Source: Phytopseudomonas daroniae
GTDB taxonomy: Bacteria; Pseudomonadota; Gammaproteobacteria; Pseudomonadales; Pseudomonadaceae
Length of the DNA stretch: 64,000 bases
Reading direction: 5' to 3'
Assembly: GCF_004327285.1 (NCBI RefSeq)
Contig: NZ_QJUI01000017.1
Span: 59,924-123,923 of the forward strand
In this document: positions 26,041 to 34,584 of the stretch, in pieces
Numbering within the stretch: position 1 is the stretch's first letter
Layout of the letters: every line of letters begins with the position of its first letter
Program-made: the position numbers and the translations under genes
The notes under the pieces: model-generated
Told to the model about the DNA's origin: nothing
Seen by the model: only the letters and a program-made list of their open reading frames with translations
Database searches by the model: none

Positions 26041-27666
26041 TCAGAAAATGTAATCGGTGGTCAGGAAATTCGACGAGCGCTGGCGGATCACCTCACTGAC
26101 CAGCGCCTTGTTGTCCTCCGTGAAACGGGTCGCTACCAGGGTGCGGATGGAGAAGGTACGCAGGGCGTCGTGCACCGACAGCGTGCCTTCGGCGGAATCC
26201 TTGCGCCCGTTGAACGGGAAGGTATCCGGCCCGCGCTGGCACTGAACGTTGATATTGATGCGCCCAACCTGGTTGGCGAAGGCGTCGACCAGGCGACCGA
26301 TCTGCTGCGGGTCGTTGCCGAACAGGCTGAGCTGCTGGCCGAAATCCGACTGCAGCACGTAGTCGATCACCTCTTTCACATCGCGATACGGCACCACCGG
26401 CACCAAGGGGCCGAACTGCTCTTCACCATACAGGCGCATCTGCGGACTCACCGGGCACAGCAACGCCGGGTAGAAGAAGCTCTCGCGGTGTTCGCCGCCG
26501 CCCGGGTTGATGATCTTCGCACCCTTGTCGATGGCATCGGCCATGACCGTTTTCAGGTAATCCACTTTGCCCGGCTCGGGCAGGGGCGTCAGGGCGACAC
26601 CGGGCTCCCAGGGCATGCCCGGCTTGAGCGTGGCAAGGCCGGCACTGAATTTGTCGAGGAACGGCTGCAATACGTCCTCATGGACGAAAAGAATCTTCAG
26701 CGCCGTGCAGCGCTGGCCATTGAACGACAGCGTGCCGGTCAGTGCCTCGCTCACCGCGTTGTCGAGATCCACATCGGGCAGCACGATGCCCGGGTTCTTG
26801 GCATCCAGGCCCAGCGCCGCGCGCAGGCGGTGCGGTTTGGGGTGCAGTTTCTTCAGGTCGCTGGCGCCCTTGTGGGTGCCGATGAAGGCGAACACATCGA
26901 CCTTGCCGCTTTCCATCAAGGCACTGACCGTTTCGCGTCCACGGCCGTAGATGATGTTGATCACGCCCGGCGGGAAGCTGTCGCGAAACGCTTCCAGCAG
27001 CGGGCGCATCAGCAGCACGCCGAACTTGGCCGGCTTGAACACCACCGTATTTCCCATGATCAGTGCCGGGATCAGCGTGGTGAAGGTTTCATTCAGCGGG
27101 TAGTTGTACGGTCCCATGCACAGCGCCACACCCAGTGGCACGCGGCGGATCTGCCCCAACGTGCCCTGCTCCAGTTCGAAACGGCTGGAGCGACGATCCA
27201 GCTCCTTGAGCGCACCGATGGTGTCGACGATGTAATCGCAGGTACGGTCGAACTCCTTTTCGGAGTCCTTGAGGTTCTTGCCGATCTCCCACATCAGCAG
27301 CTTGACCACTGCCGTACGCTGTTCGCGCATGCGCGTCAGGAAGGCTTCCACATGAGCGATGCGCTCGGCTACGCGCAGCTTCGGCCACAGCCCCTGGCCG
27401 TGATCATAAGCCGCGACGGCGGCATCCAGCGCGGCCAGGGCGGCATCGGCGTCCAGCAGCGGCGTACTACCGAGCACCACCTGACGCTCGCCGTCATCTT
27501 CGACGAGGTAGATCGGGCTGTGTACCTGAGCCAGCGGTCCTTGCCAGTGGCGTAGCTCGCCACCGACCAGGTATTCGCGTTGCTCGACCGGGGCATCGGG
27601 ACGGTAGGCTTCGGGGATATCGTGCAGACGGGGAAACAGCGCAGCGGGGTCGAATGGACGGGACAT
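26041..27666 (-). CDS. GapN-type NADP-dependent aldehyde dehydrogenase
   Basis: The 541-residue protein is an aldehyde dehydrogenase with MGPYNYPLNETFTTLIPALIMGN, a KPAKFGVL cofactor loop, the catalytic region FNGQRCTALKI (Cys) and the late YGEEQFGPLVPVV. It matches the non-phosphorylating glyceraldehyde-3-phosphate dehydrogenase group, longer than most ALDHs by an N-terminal extension. Such an enzyme makes NADPH and 3-phosphoglycerate directly, bypassing Gap and Pgk. The ATG at 27666 has AGGAAC upstream. It follows eda by 62 bases on the same strand, which suits a role in the lower Entner-Doudoroff pathway, although I cannot tell its substrate for certain. Confidence 0.88.
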   Translation of the reverse strand: MSRPFDPAALFPRLHDIPEAYRPDAPVEQREYLVGGELRHWQGPLAQVHSPIYLVEDDGERQVVLGSTPLLDADAALAALDAAVAAYDHGQGLWPKLRVAERIAHVEAFLTRMREQRTAVVKLLMWEIGKNLKDSEKEFDRTCDYIVDTIGALKELDRRSSRFELEQGTLGQIRRVPLGVALCMGPYNYPLNETFTTLIPALIMGNTVVFKPAKFGVLLMRPLLEAFRDSFPPGVINIIYGRGRETVSALMESGKVDVFAFIGTHKGASDLKKLHPKPHRLRAALGLDAKNPGIVLPDVDLDNAVSEALTGTLSFNGQRCTALKILFVHEDVLQPFLDKFSAGLATLKPGMPWEPGVALTPLPEPGKVDYLKTVMADAIDKGAKIINPGGGEHRESFFYPALLCPVSPQMRLYGEEQFGPLVPVVPYRDVKEVIDYVLQSDFGQQLSLFGNDPQQIGRLVDAFANQVGRININVQCQRGPDTFPFNGRKDSAEGTLSVHDALRTFSIRTLVATRFTEDNKALVSEVIRQRSSNFLTTDYIF

Positions 27667-27728
27667 GAGAGTTCCTGAACGCAAAGAGGCCCGGCCCCAC
27701 GGCGCGGGCTATGACGAGGTATGTTCGC

Positions 27729-28388
27729 TCAATTCAGCAGCGCCAGTGCCTCGGCGCTGGTACGACGAACGCTGTCCCAGCCAGCGGAGCTGTCCAGCAT
27801 CCAGCTGCCGCCTACGCACATCACGTTGGCGAGGGCCATGTAACGCTGCAGGTTGTCCGGATTGACCCCGCCAGTGGGGCAGAAACGCACATCCCCGAAT
27901 GGGCCGCCAAGAGCCTTGAGCGCGGCAGTGCCGCCACAGATCTCGGCAGGGAACAACTTGAAGCGGCGATAGCCCAGGGCGTAACCGATCATGAGATCCG
28001 AGGCGCTGGACACGCCGGGCAGCATCGGTACCGGGCTGTCGAGGGCGGCGCGCAGCAGTTCATCGGTGGAGCCAGGGCTGACGATGAACTGTGCGCCGGC
28101 CTTCTCCACCGCATCGAGCATGTGTCGATCGAGTACCGTGCCGGCACCGACACACAGGTGCGGACGCTCTTCGCGCAGGCGGCGGATGGCGGTCAGCCCG
28201 TGCGCCGAACGCAGGGTTATTTCCAGCACCTGCAGGCCGCCGGCATCCAGGGCATCGGCCAGCGGCAGAATGTCTTCCTCGCGGGCGATGGTGATCACCG
28301 GCATGATGCGCGCCCGAGCGCAGAGCGCGTCGATGCTGGCGATCTTCTCAGCCATGGTTGGGTTTGGGCGGCTGATGGCGTGTGTCAT
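27729..28388 (-). CDS. eda: KDPG/KHG aldolase
   Basis: The 219-residue protein is a class I aldolase of the Entner-Doudoroff pathway. Family features are MPVITIAREEDILPLADAL, GAGTVLD, SPGSTDELL, and the Schiff-base lysine in RRFKLFPAEICGG, with FCPTGGVNPDN at the phosphate site. It splits 2-keto-3-deoxy-6-phosphogluconate into pyruvate and glyceraldehyde 3-phosphate. It is the third gene of zwf-pgl-eda, 19 bases after pgl. The AAGGAT ribosome site lies at good spacing before the ATG. Confidence 0.96.
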   Translation of the reverse strand: MTHAISRPNPTMAEKIASIDALCARARIMPVITIAREEDILPLADALDAGGLQVLEITLRSAHGLTAIRRLREERPHLCVGAGTVLDRHMLDAVEKAGAQFIVSPGSTDELLRAALDSPVPMLPGVSSASDLMIGYALGYRRFKLFPAEICGGTAALKALGGPFGDVRFCPTGGVNPDNLQRYMALANVMCVGGSWMLDSSAGWDSVRRTSAEALALLN

Positions 28389-28407
28389 GTCTTTTGATCC
28401 TTTTGGC

Positions 28408-29121
28408 CTAAGGGCACCAGTAAATTTCTAAAGGCGCGCCAAGAAACGCGCTGATCGGCATTTTTTTGTGGTCACGGTGTTGTAGCGCCTGCTCCAGCAC
28501 GCTCAACTTGCCCTGCCCCTCGATCGCCAGCAGCGGCAGACGTGCGGCCTTGAGCAGCGGCAGAGTCAGGGTCAGGCGCTGATGCGGTACCGAGGGTGCC
28601 AGCATCGGCAGGCAACGGCGCGGGCAATCGTCCTGCAGCGCTTCATGCAGACTCGGGCTGTCGGGAAACAGCGAAGCGGTATGCCCGTCATTGCCCATGC
28701 CCAGCACCAGTACATCGATGGGTGGCAGGTCGCTCAGCGTTTGTTCGGTCAGCCTGGCCGCCTCCTCGAGGCTGCCGGCACTATGGTACAGGCCAAGCAG
28801 TCGCGCTTCGGCTGCCGGCCCCTGCAACAGGTGCTGACGCACCAGCGCCTCATTGCTGTCGGCGTGGCTAACCGGCACCCAACGCTCATCGGCCAGGCTC
28901 ACCAGCACCTTCGCCCAGGGCAATGGCTGCTGGGCCAACGCCTTGAAGAAGGCGATCGGGCTACGTCCGCCAGACACCACCAGCGTAGCGTGGTCATGGC
29001 TATCGATGGCATCGCGTAATGCATCGGCAACGGCCTGCGCCAGAGATGTGGCCAGATGCTGTGAGTCGCTGTGGCTACGAGCGACCACACCCACTGGGAA
29101 TTCGAGGTCAGAGATCGCCAT
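28408..29121 (-). CDS. pgl: 6-phosphogluconolactonase
   Basis: The 237-residue protein is of the SOL/DevB class: LVVSGGRSPIAFFKAL near residue 45, LADERWVPVSHADSN, LGMGNDGHTASLFP and LTLTLPLLKAAR. It hydrolyses 6-phosphoglucono-lactone made by Zwf. The ATG overlaps the end of zwf by 14 bases, with GGAGG eight bases upstream inside the zwf coding region, so the two are translationally linked. Length and active-site residues are normal. Confidence 0.96.
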   Translation of the reverse strand: MAISDLEFPVGVVARSHSDSQHLATSLAQAVADALRDAIDSHDHATLVVSGGRSPIAFFKALAQQPLPWAKVLVSLADERWVPVSHADSNEALVRQHLLQGPAAEARLLGLYHSAGSLEEAARLTEQTLSDLPPIDVLVLGMGNDGHTASLFPDSPSLHEALQDDCPRRCLPMLAPSVPHQRLTLTLPLLKAARLPLLAIEGQGKLSVLEQALQHRDHKKMPISAFLGAPLEIYWCP

Positions 29122-30577
29122 ACCAGGCCCTCCCGTCGCGAGTGATCAGGGCGATGGAGTTCATCGGCCCCCAGGTGCCGGCGACGTACGGTTTGGGTGG
29201 GTCGCCGAGTTTCTTCCAGCCGGCGATCAGTTGATCGCACCATTGCCAGGCATGCTCGATTTCATCCTTGCGCACGAACAGGTTCTGATTGCCACGCATG
29301 ACCTCCAGTAGCAACCGCTCGTAGGCATCGGGAATGCGCGAGCTGCCGTACGTCGCCGAGAAATTCAGTTGCAACGGGCCGCTACGCAACTGCATGCCTT
29401 TGTCCAGCCCCTGATCCTTGGTCATCACCTGCAGGGAAATGCTCTCGTCCGGCTGCAGGCGGATGATCAGCTTGTTGCCGATCAACTGGCGCTGTTCGGG
29501 CGCAAAGATGTAGTGCGGCGGCTCTTTGAAGTGGATGACGATCTGCGACAGCTTCTGCGCCATGCGCTTGCCGGTACGCAGGTAGAACGGCACGCCGGCC
29601 CAGCGCCAGTTGCGGATATCGGCACGCAGCGCGACGAAGGTTTCGGTGTCGCTGCGGGCGTTGGAATTCTCTTCCTCCAGGTAGCCGGGAACCGGTTTTC
29701 CGTCACTGGTGCCGCCTACGTACTGCCCACGTACCACATGGCGAGAGAGCTGCTCGGCAGTCATCGGCTCCAGCGCCTTGAGCACCTTGACCTTCTCGTC
29801 GCGGATGGCATCCGCGGAGAGATCGCCTGGCGGATCCATGGCGATCAGGCAGAGCAACTGCAGCAGGTGGTTCTGGATCATGTCGCGCAGTTGCCCGGCC
29901 TTGTCGAAGTAACCCCAGCGGCCTTCGATGCCGACCTTCTCCGCCACGGTGATTTCCACATGGGTGATGTGGTTCTGGTTCCACTGGGTCTCGAACAAGC
30001 TATTGGCGAAGCGCAGGGCGATCAGGTTCTGCACCGTCTCCTTGCCCAGATAGTGGTCGATCCGATAGACCTGGGTCTCTGGAAAGAACTCCGCCACTGC
30101 GTCGTTGACCGCTCGGGAGGATTCCAGATCATGACCGATGGGTTTTTCCAGAACGACCCGCGTACCTTCGGCCAGGCCGACCGCTGCCAGGTTGGTGCAG
30201 ATGCCGCCATACACCGAGGCTGGCGTGGCGAAATAGGCGATCAACTGGCGTCCGCTGCCAACCGCTTCGGCCAGTTGCGGGTAGCCGTCGGGCGGCAGGA
30301 ATTCCATGCTCAGGTAACGCAAACGCGCCTGGAAGCGTTGCATCACCGCCTCGTCCAGCTCGTTGGCCGGCAGGTAGCGGCGCAGGTGATTGTCGATGGC
30401 GCTCAGGTGCGTGGCGGGATCACCGCCTTCGCGTGCCAGAGCGAGGAGATGGGTATCCTCGTGCAGCAGCCCGGCGCGATCGAGCTGATAGAGTGCTGGG
30501 AACAGCTTGCGCAGTGCCAGGTCGCCCAGGGCGCCGAACAAAGCGAAGGTACAAGGCTCAACGGGAGTCACAGACAT
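29108..30577 (-). CDS. zwf: Glucose-6-phosphate 1-dehydrogenase
   Basis: The 489-residue enzyme has the NADP-binding GALGDLALRKLFPALY near residue 15, the active-site RIDHYLGKETVQN and the C-terminal region RIPDAYERLLLEVMRGNQ. It converts glucose 6-phosphate to 6-phosphogluconolactone and starts the operon zwf-pgl-eda. A HexR-type palindrome TTGT-N7-ACAA (30583-30597) lies 6 to 20 bases before the ATG, so repression by HexR until KDPG accumulates is likely. The same stretch is A-rich (AGAAGAACAAAG) and resembles a Crc/Hfq CA motif at the ribosome site. The conventional Shine-Dalgarno sequence is weak. Confidence 0.97.
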   Translation of the reverse strand: MSVTPVEPCTFALFGALGDLALRKLFPALYQLDRAGLLHEDTHLLALAREGGDPATHLSAIDNHLRRYLPANELDEAVMQRFQARLRYLSMEFLPPDGYPQLAEAVGSGRQLIAYFATPASVYGGICTNLAAVGLAEGTRVVLEKPIGHDLESSRAVNDAVAEFFPETQVYRIDHYLGKETVQNLIALRFANSLFETQWNQNHITHVEITVAEKVGIEGRWGYFDKAGQLRDMIQNHLLQLLCLIAMDPPGDLSADAIRDEKVKVLKALEPMTAEQLSRHVVRGQYVGGTSDGKPVPGYLEEENSNARSDTETFVALRADIRNWRWAGVPFYLRTGKRMAQKLSQIVIHFKEPPHYIFAPEQRQLIGNKLIIRLQPDESISLQVMTKDQGLDKGMQLRSGPLQLNFSATYGSSRIPDAYERLLLEVMRGNQNLFVRKDEIEHAWQWCDQLIAGWKKLGDPPKPYVAGTWGPMNSIALITRDGRAWYGDL

Positions 30578-30582
30578 GATCT

Positions 30583-30597
30583 TTGTTCTTCTAACAA
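30583..30597 (-). promoter_or_regulatory. HexR operator upstream of zwf
   Basis: The sequence TTGTTCTTCTAACAA fits the HexR consensus TTGT-N7-ACAA known from P. putida, where the repressor controls zwf, edd and gap-1 and is released by KDPG. It lies between 6 and 20 bases before the zwf start codon and so also covers its ribosome site. hexR itself is the divergent neighbour. Confidence 0.85.
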
Positions 30598-30708
30598 GTT
30601 ACCCTATTGATAGCGGTTAACCGCCAATTCTGCAACCGGAAATGTAGTAATAAAAACAACATTTTTATAGACTGCGGTTAACGATAGCCAGTAGACAAGA
30701 GCAGGTTG

Positions 30709-30973
30709 AGGGTCTGTTGCCGTTTCAGCGCGACCGCGCCGGAGCCCGTTTTGCCGCGAGGCAAGGCACGAGCCGCGAAGTTTAGCTGGCTAAATGAGCC
30801 GGCGAGAAACGCAGCGTCGCGGCAAAACGGGCCCGGCCCTTCGGGTTGCGCGCAAAATCCCGCCATGCGTTGTTGGAGGACTTGAAAAGGGAATGCCATT
30901 CCCTGCGTCCTCCGCCTAGCCTGGCGGGATTTTGCGCAGCAACGCGGCTTGTGCTGAAACGGCAACAGACCCT
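30709..30973. mobile_element. MITE-like element 2 between zwf and hexR
   Basis: The 265-bp element is bounded by perfect 21-base terminal inverted repeats (left arm AGGGTCTGTTGCCG then TTTCAGC at 30709-30729; right arm 30953-30973). Inside are two further inverted-repeat pairs: GCCCGTTTTGCCGCGA (about 30743) with its complement at about 30812, and GCGCAAAATCCCGCCA (about 30850) with its complement at about 30921. There is no transposase frame. No clear target duplication is visible. One solo terminal repeat of the same family lies at 15364. Confidence 0.85.
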
Positions 30974-31009
30974 AGGATTAACCCGGCATTTCATCGGACA
31001 AGGACAATA

Positions 31010-31879
31010 ATGGATCGCGTGCGCAATCTTCTCGAGCAGATCCAGGGCCGCCTCGACAGCCTGAACAAGGCCGAACGCAAGGTCGCCGAAGTGATACTGC
31101 ACAATCCGCAGCAGGCCACCCGCCTGAGTATCGCCGCCCTCGCCCAGGCTGCGCAGGTCAGCGAACCGACGGTGAATCGTTTCTGCCGTTCCTTCGGCGT
31201 CAACGGCTATCCCGAGCTGAAAATGCAGCTGGCACAGAGCCTGGCCAGCGGCGCGGCGTATGTCAGCCGTGCGGTGGAAGCGGATGATGGCCCCGAAGCC
31301 TATACCCGCAAGATCTTCGGCAGTGCCATCGCCTCGCTGGACAGCGCCTGCCAGAGCCTCGATCCGCAACTGATCAGCCGCGCCGTCGATCTGCTGATCC
31401 AGGCACGGCAGATCCACTTCTTCGGCCTCGGCGCTTCGGCGCCGGTGGCGCTGGATGCCCAGCACAAGTTCTTCCGCTTCAACCTCGCGGTGTCCGCCCA
31501 CGCCGACGTGCTGATGCAGCGCATGCTGGCCTCGGTGGCCCACACCGGCGACCTGTTCGTGATCATTTCCTACACCGGACGCACTCGCGAACTGGTCGAA
31601 GTGGCGCGCCTGGCACGGGAAAACGGTGCTTCGGTACTCGGCCTGACCGCCGCCGGCTCGCCCCTGGCGCAGACCAGCACCCTGAGCCTGGACATCCCAC
31701 TGCCCGAGGACACCGACATCTACATGCCGATGACCTCGCGGATCATCCAGCTCACCGTGCTCGACGTGCTCGCCACGGGCATGACCCTGCGCCGCGGAGT
31801 GGATTTCCAACCCCATCTGCGCAAGATCAAGGAAAGCCTCAACGCCAGCCGCTATCCGGCCAGCGAAGAGCCAATCTAA
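31010..31879 (+). CDS. hexR: Transcriptional regulator HexR
   Basis: The 289-residue protein is of the RpiR family: an N-terminal helix-turn-helix (AALAQAAQVSEPTVNRFCRSFG) and a C-terminal SIS sugar-phosphate domain with FFGLGASAPVALDAQHKF and SYTGRTRELVEVARLA. In Pseudomonas HexR represses zwf, edd and gap and senses KDPG, and boxes of its consensus are present at zwf and at edd/gap in this window. The ATG follows AAGGACAATA. The MITE-like element ends 36 bases upstream and must have displaced or replaced the ancestral promoter region. Confidence 0.95.
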   Translation: MDRVRNLLEQIQGRLDSLNKAERKVAEVILHNPQQATRLSIAALAQAAQVSEPTVNRFCRSFGVNGYPELKMQLAQSLASGAAYVSRAVEADDGPEAYTRKIFGSAIASLDSACQSLDPQLISRAVDLLIQARQIHFFGLGASAPVALDAQHKFFRFNLAVSAHADVLMQRMLASVAHTGDLFVIISYTGRTRELVEVARLARENGASVLGLTAAGSPLAQTSTLSLDIPLPEDTDIYMPMTSRIIQLTVLDVLATGMTLRRGVDFQPHLRKIKESLNASRYPASEEPI

Positions 31880-31903
31880 ACAGCCGCAAGCTGCAAGCGG
31901 ATC

Positions 31904-32064
31904 GTAGGGTGGGTTAGGCGCCTGCTGCCGAACATGACGACAGCACAATTTCACGGTGCGCCGTAACCCACCAGGCATCACCGAATACCGCCTGATGGGT
32001 TACGCGGCGCGCCACTACCGCAGTTACCAACAATTCCCGCAATGGCGCCACTAACCCACCCTAC
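31904..32064. repeat. Long GTAGGGTGGG inverted repeat after hexR
   Basis: GTAGGGTGGGTTAGGCG at 31904 and its inverted complement CGCCACTAACCCACCCTAC ending at about 32064 bracket a further pair of internal arms (GCGCCGTAACCCACCAGGC and GCCTGATGGGTTACGCGGCG). The result is a nested palindrome between the convergent hexR and porin genes, where it can end transcription from both sides. Shorter relatives occur at about 39079, 51560, 51627, 55509 and 63510. Confidence 0.75.
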
Positions 32065-32083
32065 GAAACGGCACGCCTGACCA

Positions 32084-33313
32084 TCATTTCCACCAATACT
32101 CCACCTGCACGCCGAAATTGGAACCATTGCGCGAGCTGCCGAAGGCGCCGGTGTCGGACAGTGCAGAACCTTCTGCAAGCAGGTTCGCCGCTTCCTGCGC
32201 GGCGCGGTTCCAGCTGGCGTAGGTGTAGTACAGACGGATTTCCGGGCGCTCCCAGAAACCAGGGCCGGCTGGCGACCAAGTCGGGGCGACGGTGAACTTG
32301 GTCAGTTTGCGCGTACCGCCGGTGGCGTCCACCTGATCATGGCCGATCTCGCCAACCAGCTTGAACTGCTGCGTGAAGGCGTAGCTGGTACGCCCGCCCA
32401 CCGACCACCAGTCCTGATCCGCACCGTCATCACGCTTGTCCTTCTGGTAAACAGCCTGAACCTGCCCACCTAGGCGCGGCGTCACCTGGAAGTCGAAGAA
32501 CTCGACGACACGCCAGCTCTTGGCGCTGCCATCAAGGGTCGGATCGCCGGTGTAGCCCAGGCCGGTTCCTGGCCCCTCGCCATATTGCAGCGCAAGCTTG
32601 TTGTCACCACCGAGCCCGAGGAAGTTCTTCTGCACATGCTGACCCGTCACCGCCCAGCCGCTGTGCGCATCATCGCTGTCGGGCTTGTCGATGTAGCTGA
32701 CGCCAACCTCGATCTCACCGCCCGGATTGGGCGTGAAGCCACCGACGTTGAAGTCATGGCGGTTGATGTACTGCTTCTGGTCGTAGCTGTCCTTGCGAGA
32801 GAACACGTAGCTGTACTTGTAATCGCCGATCTTCATCTCGTCGATACCGAAACCGGTAGCGCTCTGGTTCCAGTAGTAGAAGTCGGAGATATGGATGTCG
32901 TTTCGTTTGTAGAAACGTCGCCCGGCCCACAGCGAGCCGCCGTTGAGCGCCGGCATGTTGCTCCATTCGGCGTACATCTGGTTCATCCGGGCGGTACCGT
33001 GATCGCCAGTGAATTTCGGCGTGTGGCCATACTCGTTGAAGAGCTGCGCCATGCCCTCGATGCTCAGCACCGAACCATCGTCGAGCGTGAACAGATCCTG
33101 GCGCAGATCCAGCTCGGCGTACTGCTCGCACTCGTTACCCAGACGATACTTGGACTGCGCCCCCGGCAGTTGGAAGCATGACTGTCGGCCGTTGCCGTCG
33201 GCACTGCCGACACCGCTGCGCACATAGCCGCTGAACTCCAGCGCCATTCCCGTGGCCGGTAACGTCAGGGAACCCAACGCCATGGCCAGACCGATACCCG
33301 TTGATCGTTTCAT
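32084..33313 (-). CDS. LamB-type maltoporin family carbohydrate porin
   Basis: The 409-residue protein has a signal peptide (MKRSTGIGLAMALGSLTLPATGMA) and a mature part starting LEFSGYVRSGVGSADGNG. Motifs LWAGRRFYKRNDIHISDFYYW and the C-terminal FGVQVEYWWK, ending in Lys rather than the usual Phe/Trp, fit the 18-stranded LamB family and not OprB. It is expected to let sugars cross the outer membrane. It is the last gene after gtsD, where P. aeruginosa has oprB. A leader CA motif (33326-33342) precedes the GGAGAGGG ribosome site. The ATG at 33313 is chosen because the longer frame to 33361 lacks a signal sequence. Confidence 0.87.
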   Translation of the reverse strand: MKRSTGIGLAMALGSLTLPATGMALEFSGYVRSGVGSADGNGRQSCFQLPGAQSKYRLGNECEQYAELDLRQDLFTLDDGSVLSIEGMAQLFNEYGHTPKFTGDHGTARMNQMYAEWSNMPALNGGSLWAGRRFYKRNDIHISDFYYWNQSATGFGIDEMKIGDYKYSYVFSRKDSYDQKQYINRHDFNVGGFTPNPGGEIEVGVSYIDKPDSDDAHSGWAVTGQHVQKNFLGLGGDNKLALQYGEGPGTGLGYTGDPTLDGSAKSWRVVEFFDFQVTPRLGGQVQAVYQKDKRDDGADQDWWSVGGRTSYAFTQQFKLVGEIGHDQVDATGGTRKLTKFTVAPTWSPAGPGFWERPEIRLYYTYASWNRAAQEAANLLAEGSALSDTGAFGSSRNGSNFGVQVEYWWK

Positions 33314-33325
33314 ACCCTCTCCTGC

Positions 33326-33342
33326 TGTTTTTATTGTTGTTA
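33326..33342 (-). promoter_or_regulatory. CA motif in the porin leader
   Basis: On the minus strand the leader reads AACAACAATAAAAACA before the ribosome site, matching the AAnAAnAA pattern bound by Hfq with Crc in Pseudomonas. It would let preferred substrates block translation of the porin. Confidence 0.5.
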
Positions 33343-33360
33343 CCGCTTTGCATGCCGGCA

Positions 33361-34554
33361 TCAGGACAACCGAGGCCAGGACGGCGCTCGCGAGACCGAC
33401 TCCTTTTCAATGATTCTTGAGCTGAGTGACATTGCTCTGTGGGGGACATGGGCTTCGGGACGCACGCGCTCGCCACTGTCGGCATCGAACAGCAGTACCC
33501 GCGATGCATCGATATGCAGCTCGACGCTCTGCCCGACCTCTGGTGCCTGATCCGGCGCCAGGCGGCAGCACAGCTTGCTGTCATTGACGCTGACGAAGAC
33601 CAGGGTGTCCGGGCCGGTGGGTTCGGTGACCTCGACCACGGCCGGCAGTGAAGCCTCCTGGCCGGATGCGCTGGCCGGCTGAATCTGTTCGGGACGGATA
33701 CCGAGCAGCAACGTGCGTTGCTCGGCGCCTTCGGGCAAGTAGCCGAGCGGCAGTTCGCAGCGGCCGCCCGACGAGGTCAGGCTGGCCCATACCTGGCCAG
33801 CACGCCGCTGCAATTGCACGGGCACGAAATTCATCGGCGGCGAGCCGATGAAGCTGGCCACGAACAGGTTGGACGGGTCGTTGTAGATCTGTTGCGGCGT
33901 GCCGAATTGCTGGATCACGCCCTCCTTCATCACCGCCACCTTGTCGCCGAGGGTCATGGCCTCGATCTGGTCGTGGGTGACGTACACCGTGGTGGTCTTC
34001 AGGCGCTGATGCATCAGCTTGATTTCGGTGCGCATCTCCACCCGCAACTTGGCGTCGAGGTTGGAAAGAGGCTCGTCGAACAGGTAGATCTTCGGCCGCC
34101 GCGCCAGCGCCCGGCCCATGGCCACGCGCTGCTGCTGGCCACCGGAAAGCTGACCGGGCTTGCGCCCCAGCAAGTGCTCGATCTGCAGCAGCTTGGCCAC
34201 CCGTGCCACTTCTTCGTCTATGGCAGCCGGTGCCATCTTGCGCATCTTCAAACCGAAGGCGATGTTGTCGCGCACGCTCATGGTCGGGTACAGCGCGTAG
34301 GACTGGAACACCATGGCGATGTCACGATCCTTGGGGCTCATGCCGCTGATGTCGGCGTCGTCGACCAGGATCGCGCCGTTGCTGATGCTCTCCAGCCCGG
34401 CGATGCAGTTCATCAGGGTGGATTTGCCGCAGCCCGAGGGGCCGACCAGGATCAGGAATTCCCCGGCATCGATCTTCAGGTCGATGCTCTTGAGGGTGTC
34501 CGTCAGGCCACTGCCGTAGGACTTGTTGACGTTGCGCAGTTCAAGCGTTGCCAT
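33361..34554 (-). CDS. gtsD: Glucose ABC transporter ATP-binding subunit
   Basis: The 397-residue protein is a MalK/UgpC-type ATPase: Walker A LVGPSGCGKST, Q-loop MVFQSYALYPTM, signature LSGGQQQRVAMGRAL, Walker B IYLFDEPLSNLDA, and a C-terminal TOBE/OB regulatory domain from about residue 240. Two copies would power GtsB and GtsC. The last 25 or so residues, after FDADSGERVRPEAHV, extend beyond what I recall as the usual end of GtsD and are basic and low in hydrophobic content. The gene begins 30 bases after gtsC. Confidence 0.93.
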   Translation of the reverse strand: MATLELRNVNKSYGSGLTDTLKSIDLKIDAGEFLILVGPSGCGKSTLMNCIAGLESISNGAILVDDADISGMSPKDRDIAMVFQSYALYPTMSVRDNIAFGLKMRKMAPAAIDEEVARVAKLLQIEHLLGRKPGQLSGGQQQRVAMGRALARRPKIYLFDEPLSNLDAKLRVEMRTEIKLMHQRLKTTTVYVTHDQIEAMTLGDKVAVMKEGVIQQFGTPQQIYNDPSNLFVASFIGSPPMNFVPVQLQRRAGQVWASLTSSGGRCELPLGYLPEGAEQRTLLLGIRPEQIQPASASGQEASLPAVVEVTEPTGPDTLVFVSVNDSKLCCRLAPDQAPEVGQSVELHIDASRVLLFDADSGERVRPEAHVPHRAMSLSSRIIEKESVSRAPSWPRLS

Positions 34555-34584
34555 TTACTTCTCTCCACGTTGAAAGCGCAGCTT

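Larger units (their letters stand above)
30578..31009. other. zwf-hexR divergent intergenic region
   Basis: This 432-base region holds the HexR box by zwf, an AT-rich stretch with TAATAAAAAC at about 30648-30665 that may contain the zwf promoter, and the MITE-like element at 30709-30973. After the element only 36 bases remain before the hexR start, including an AAGGA ribosome site. Confidence 0.8.

Noticed and set aside
29369..30610. Long plus-strand frame opposite zwf (413 codons)
   Set aside because: Shadow frame caused by high GC content; the minus strand encodes an unmistakable Zwf.
32084..33313. Initially called OprB by position
   Set aside because: Motifs are of the LamB type, and the OprB N-terminal signature is missing.
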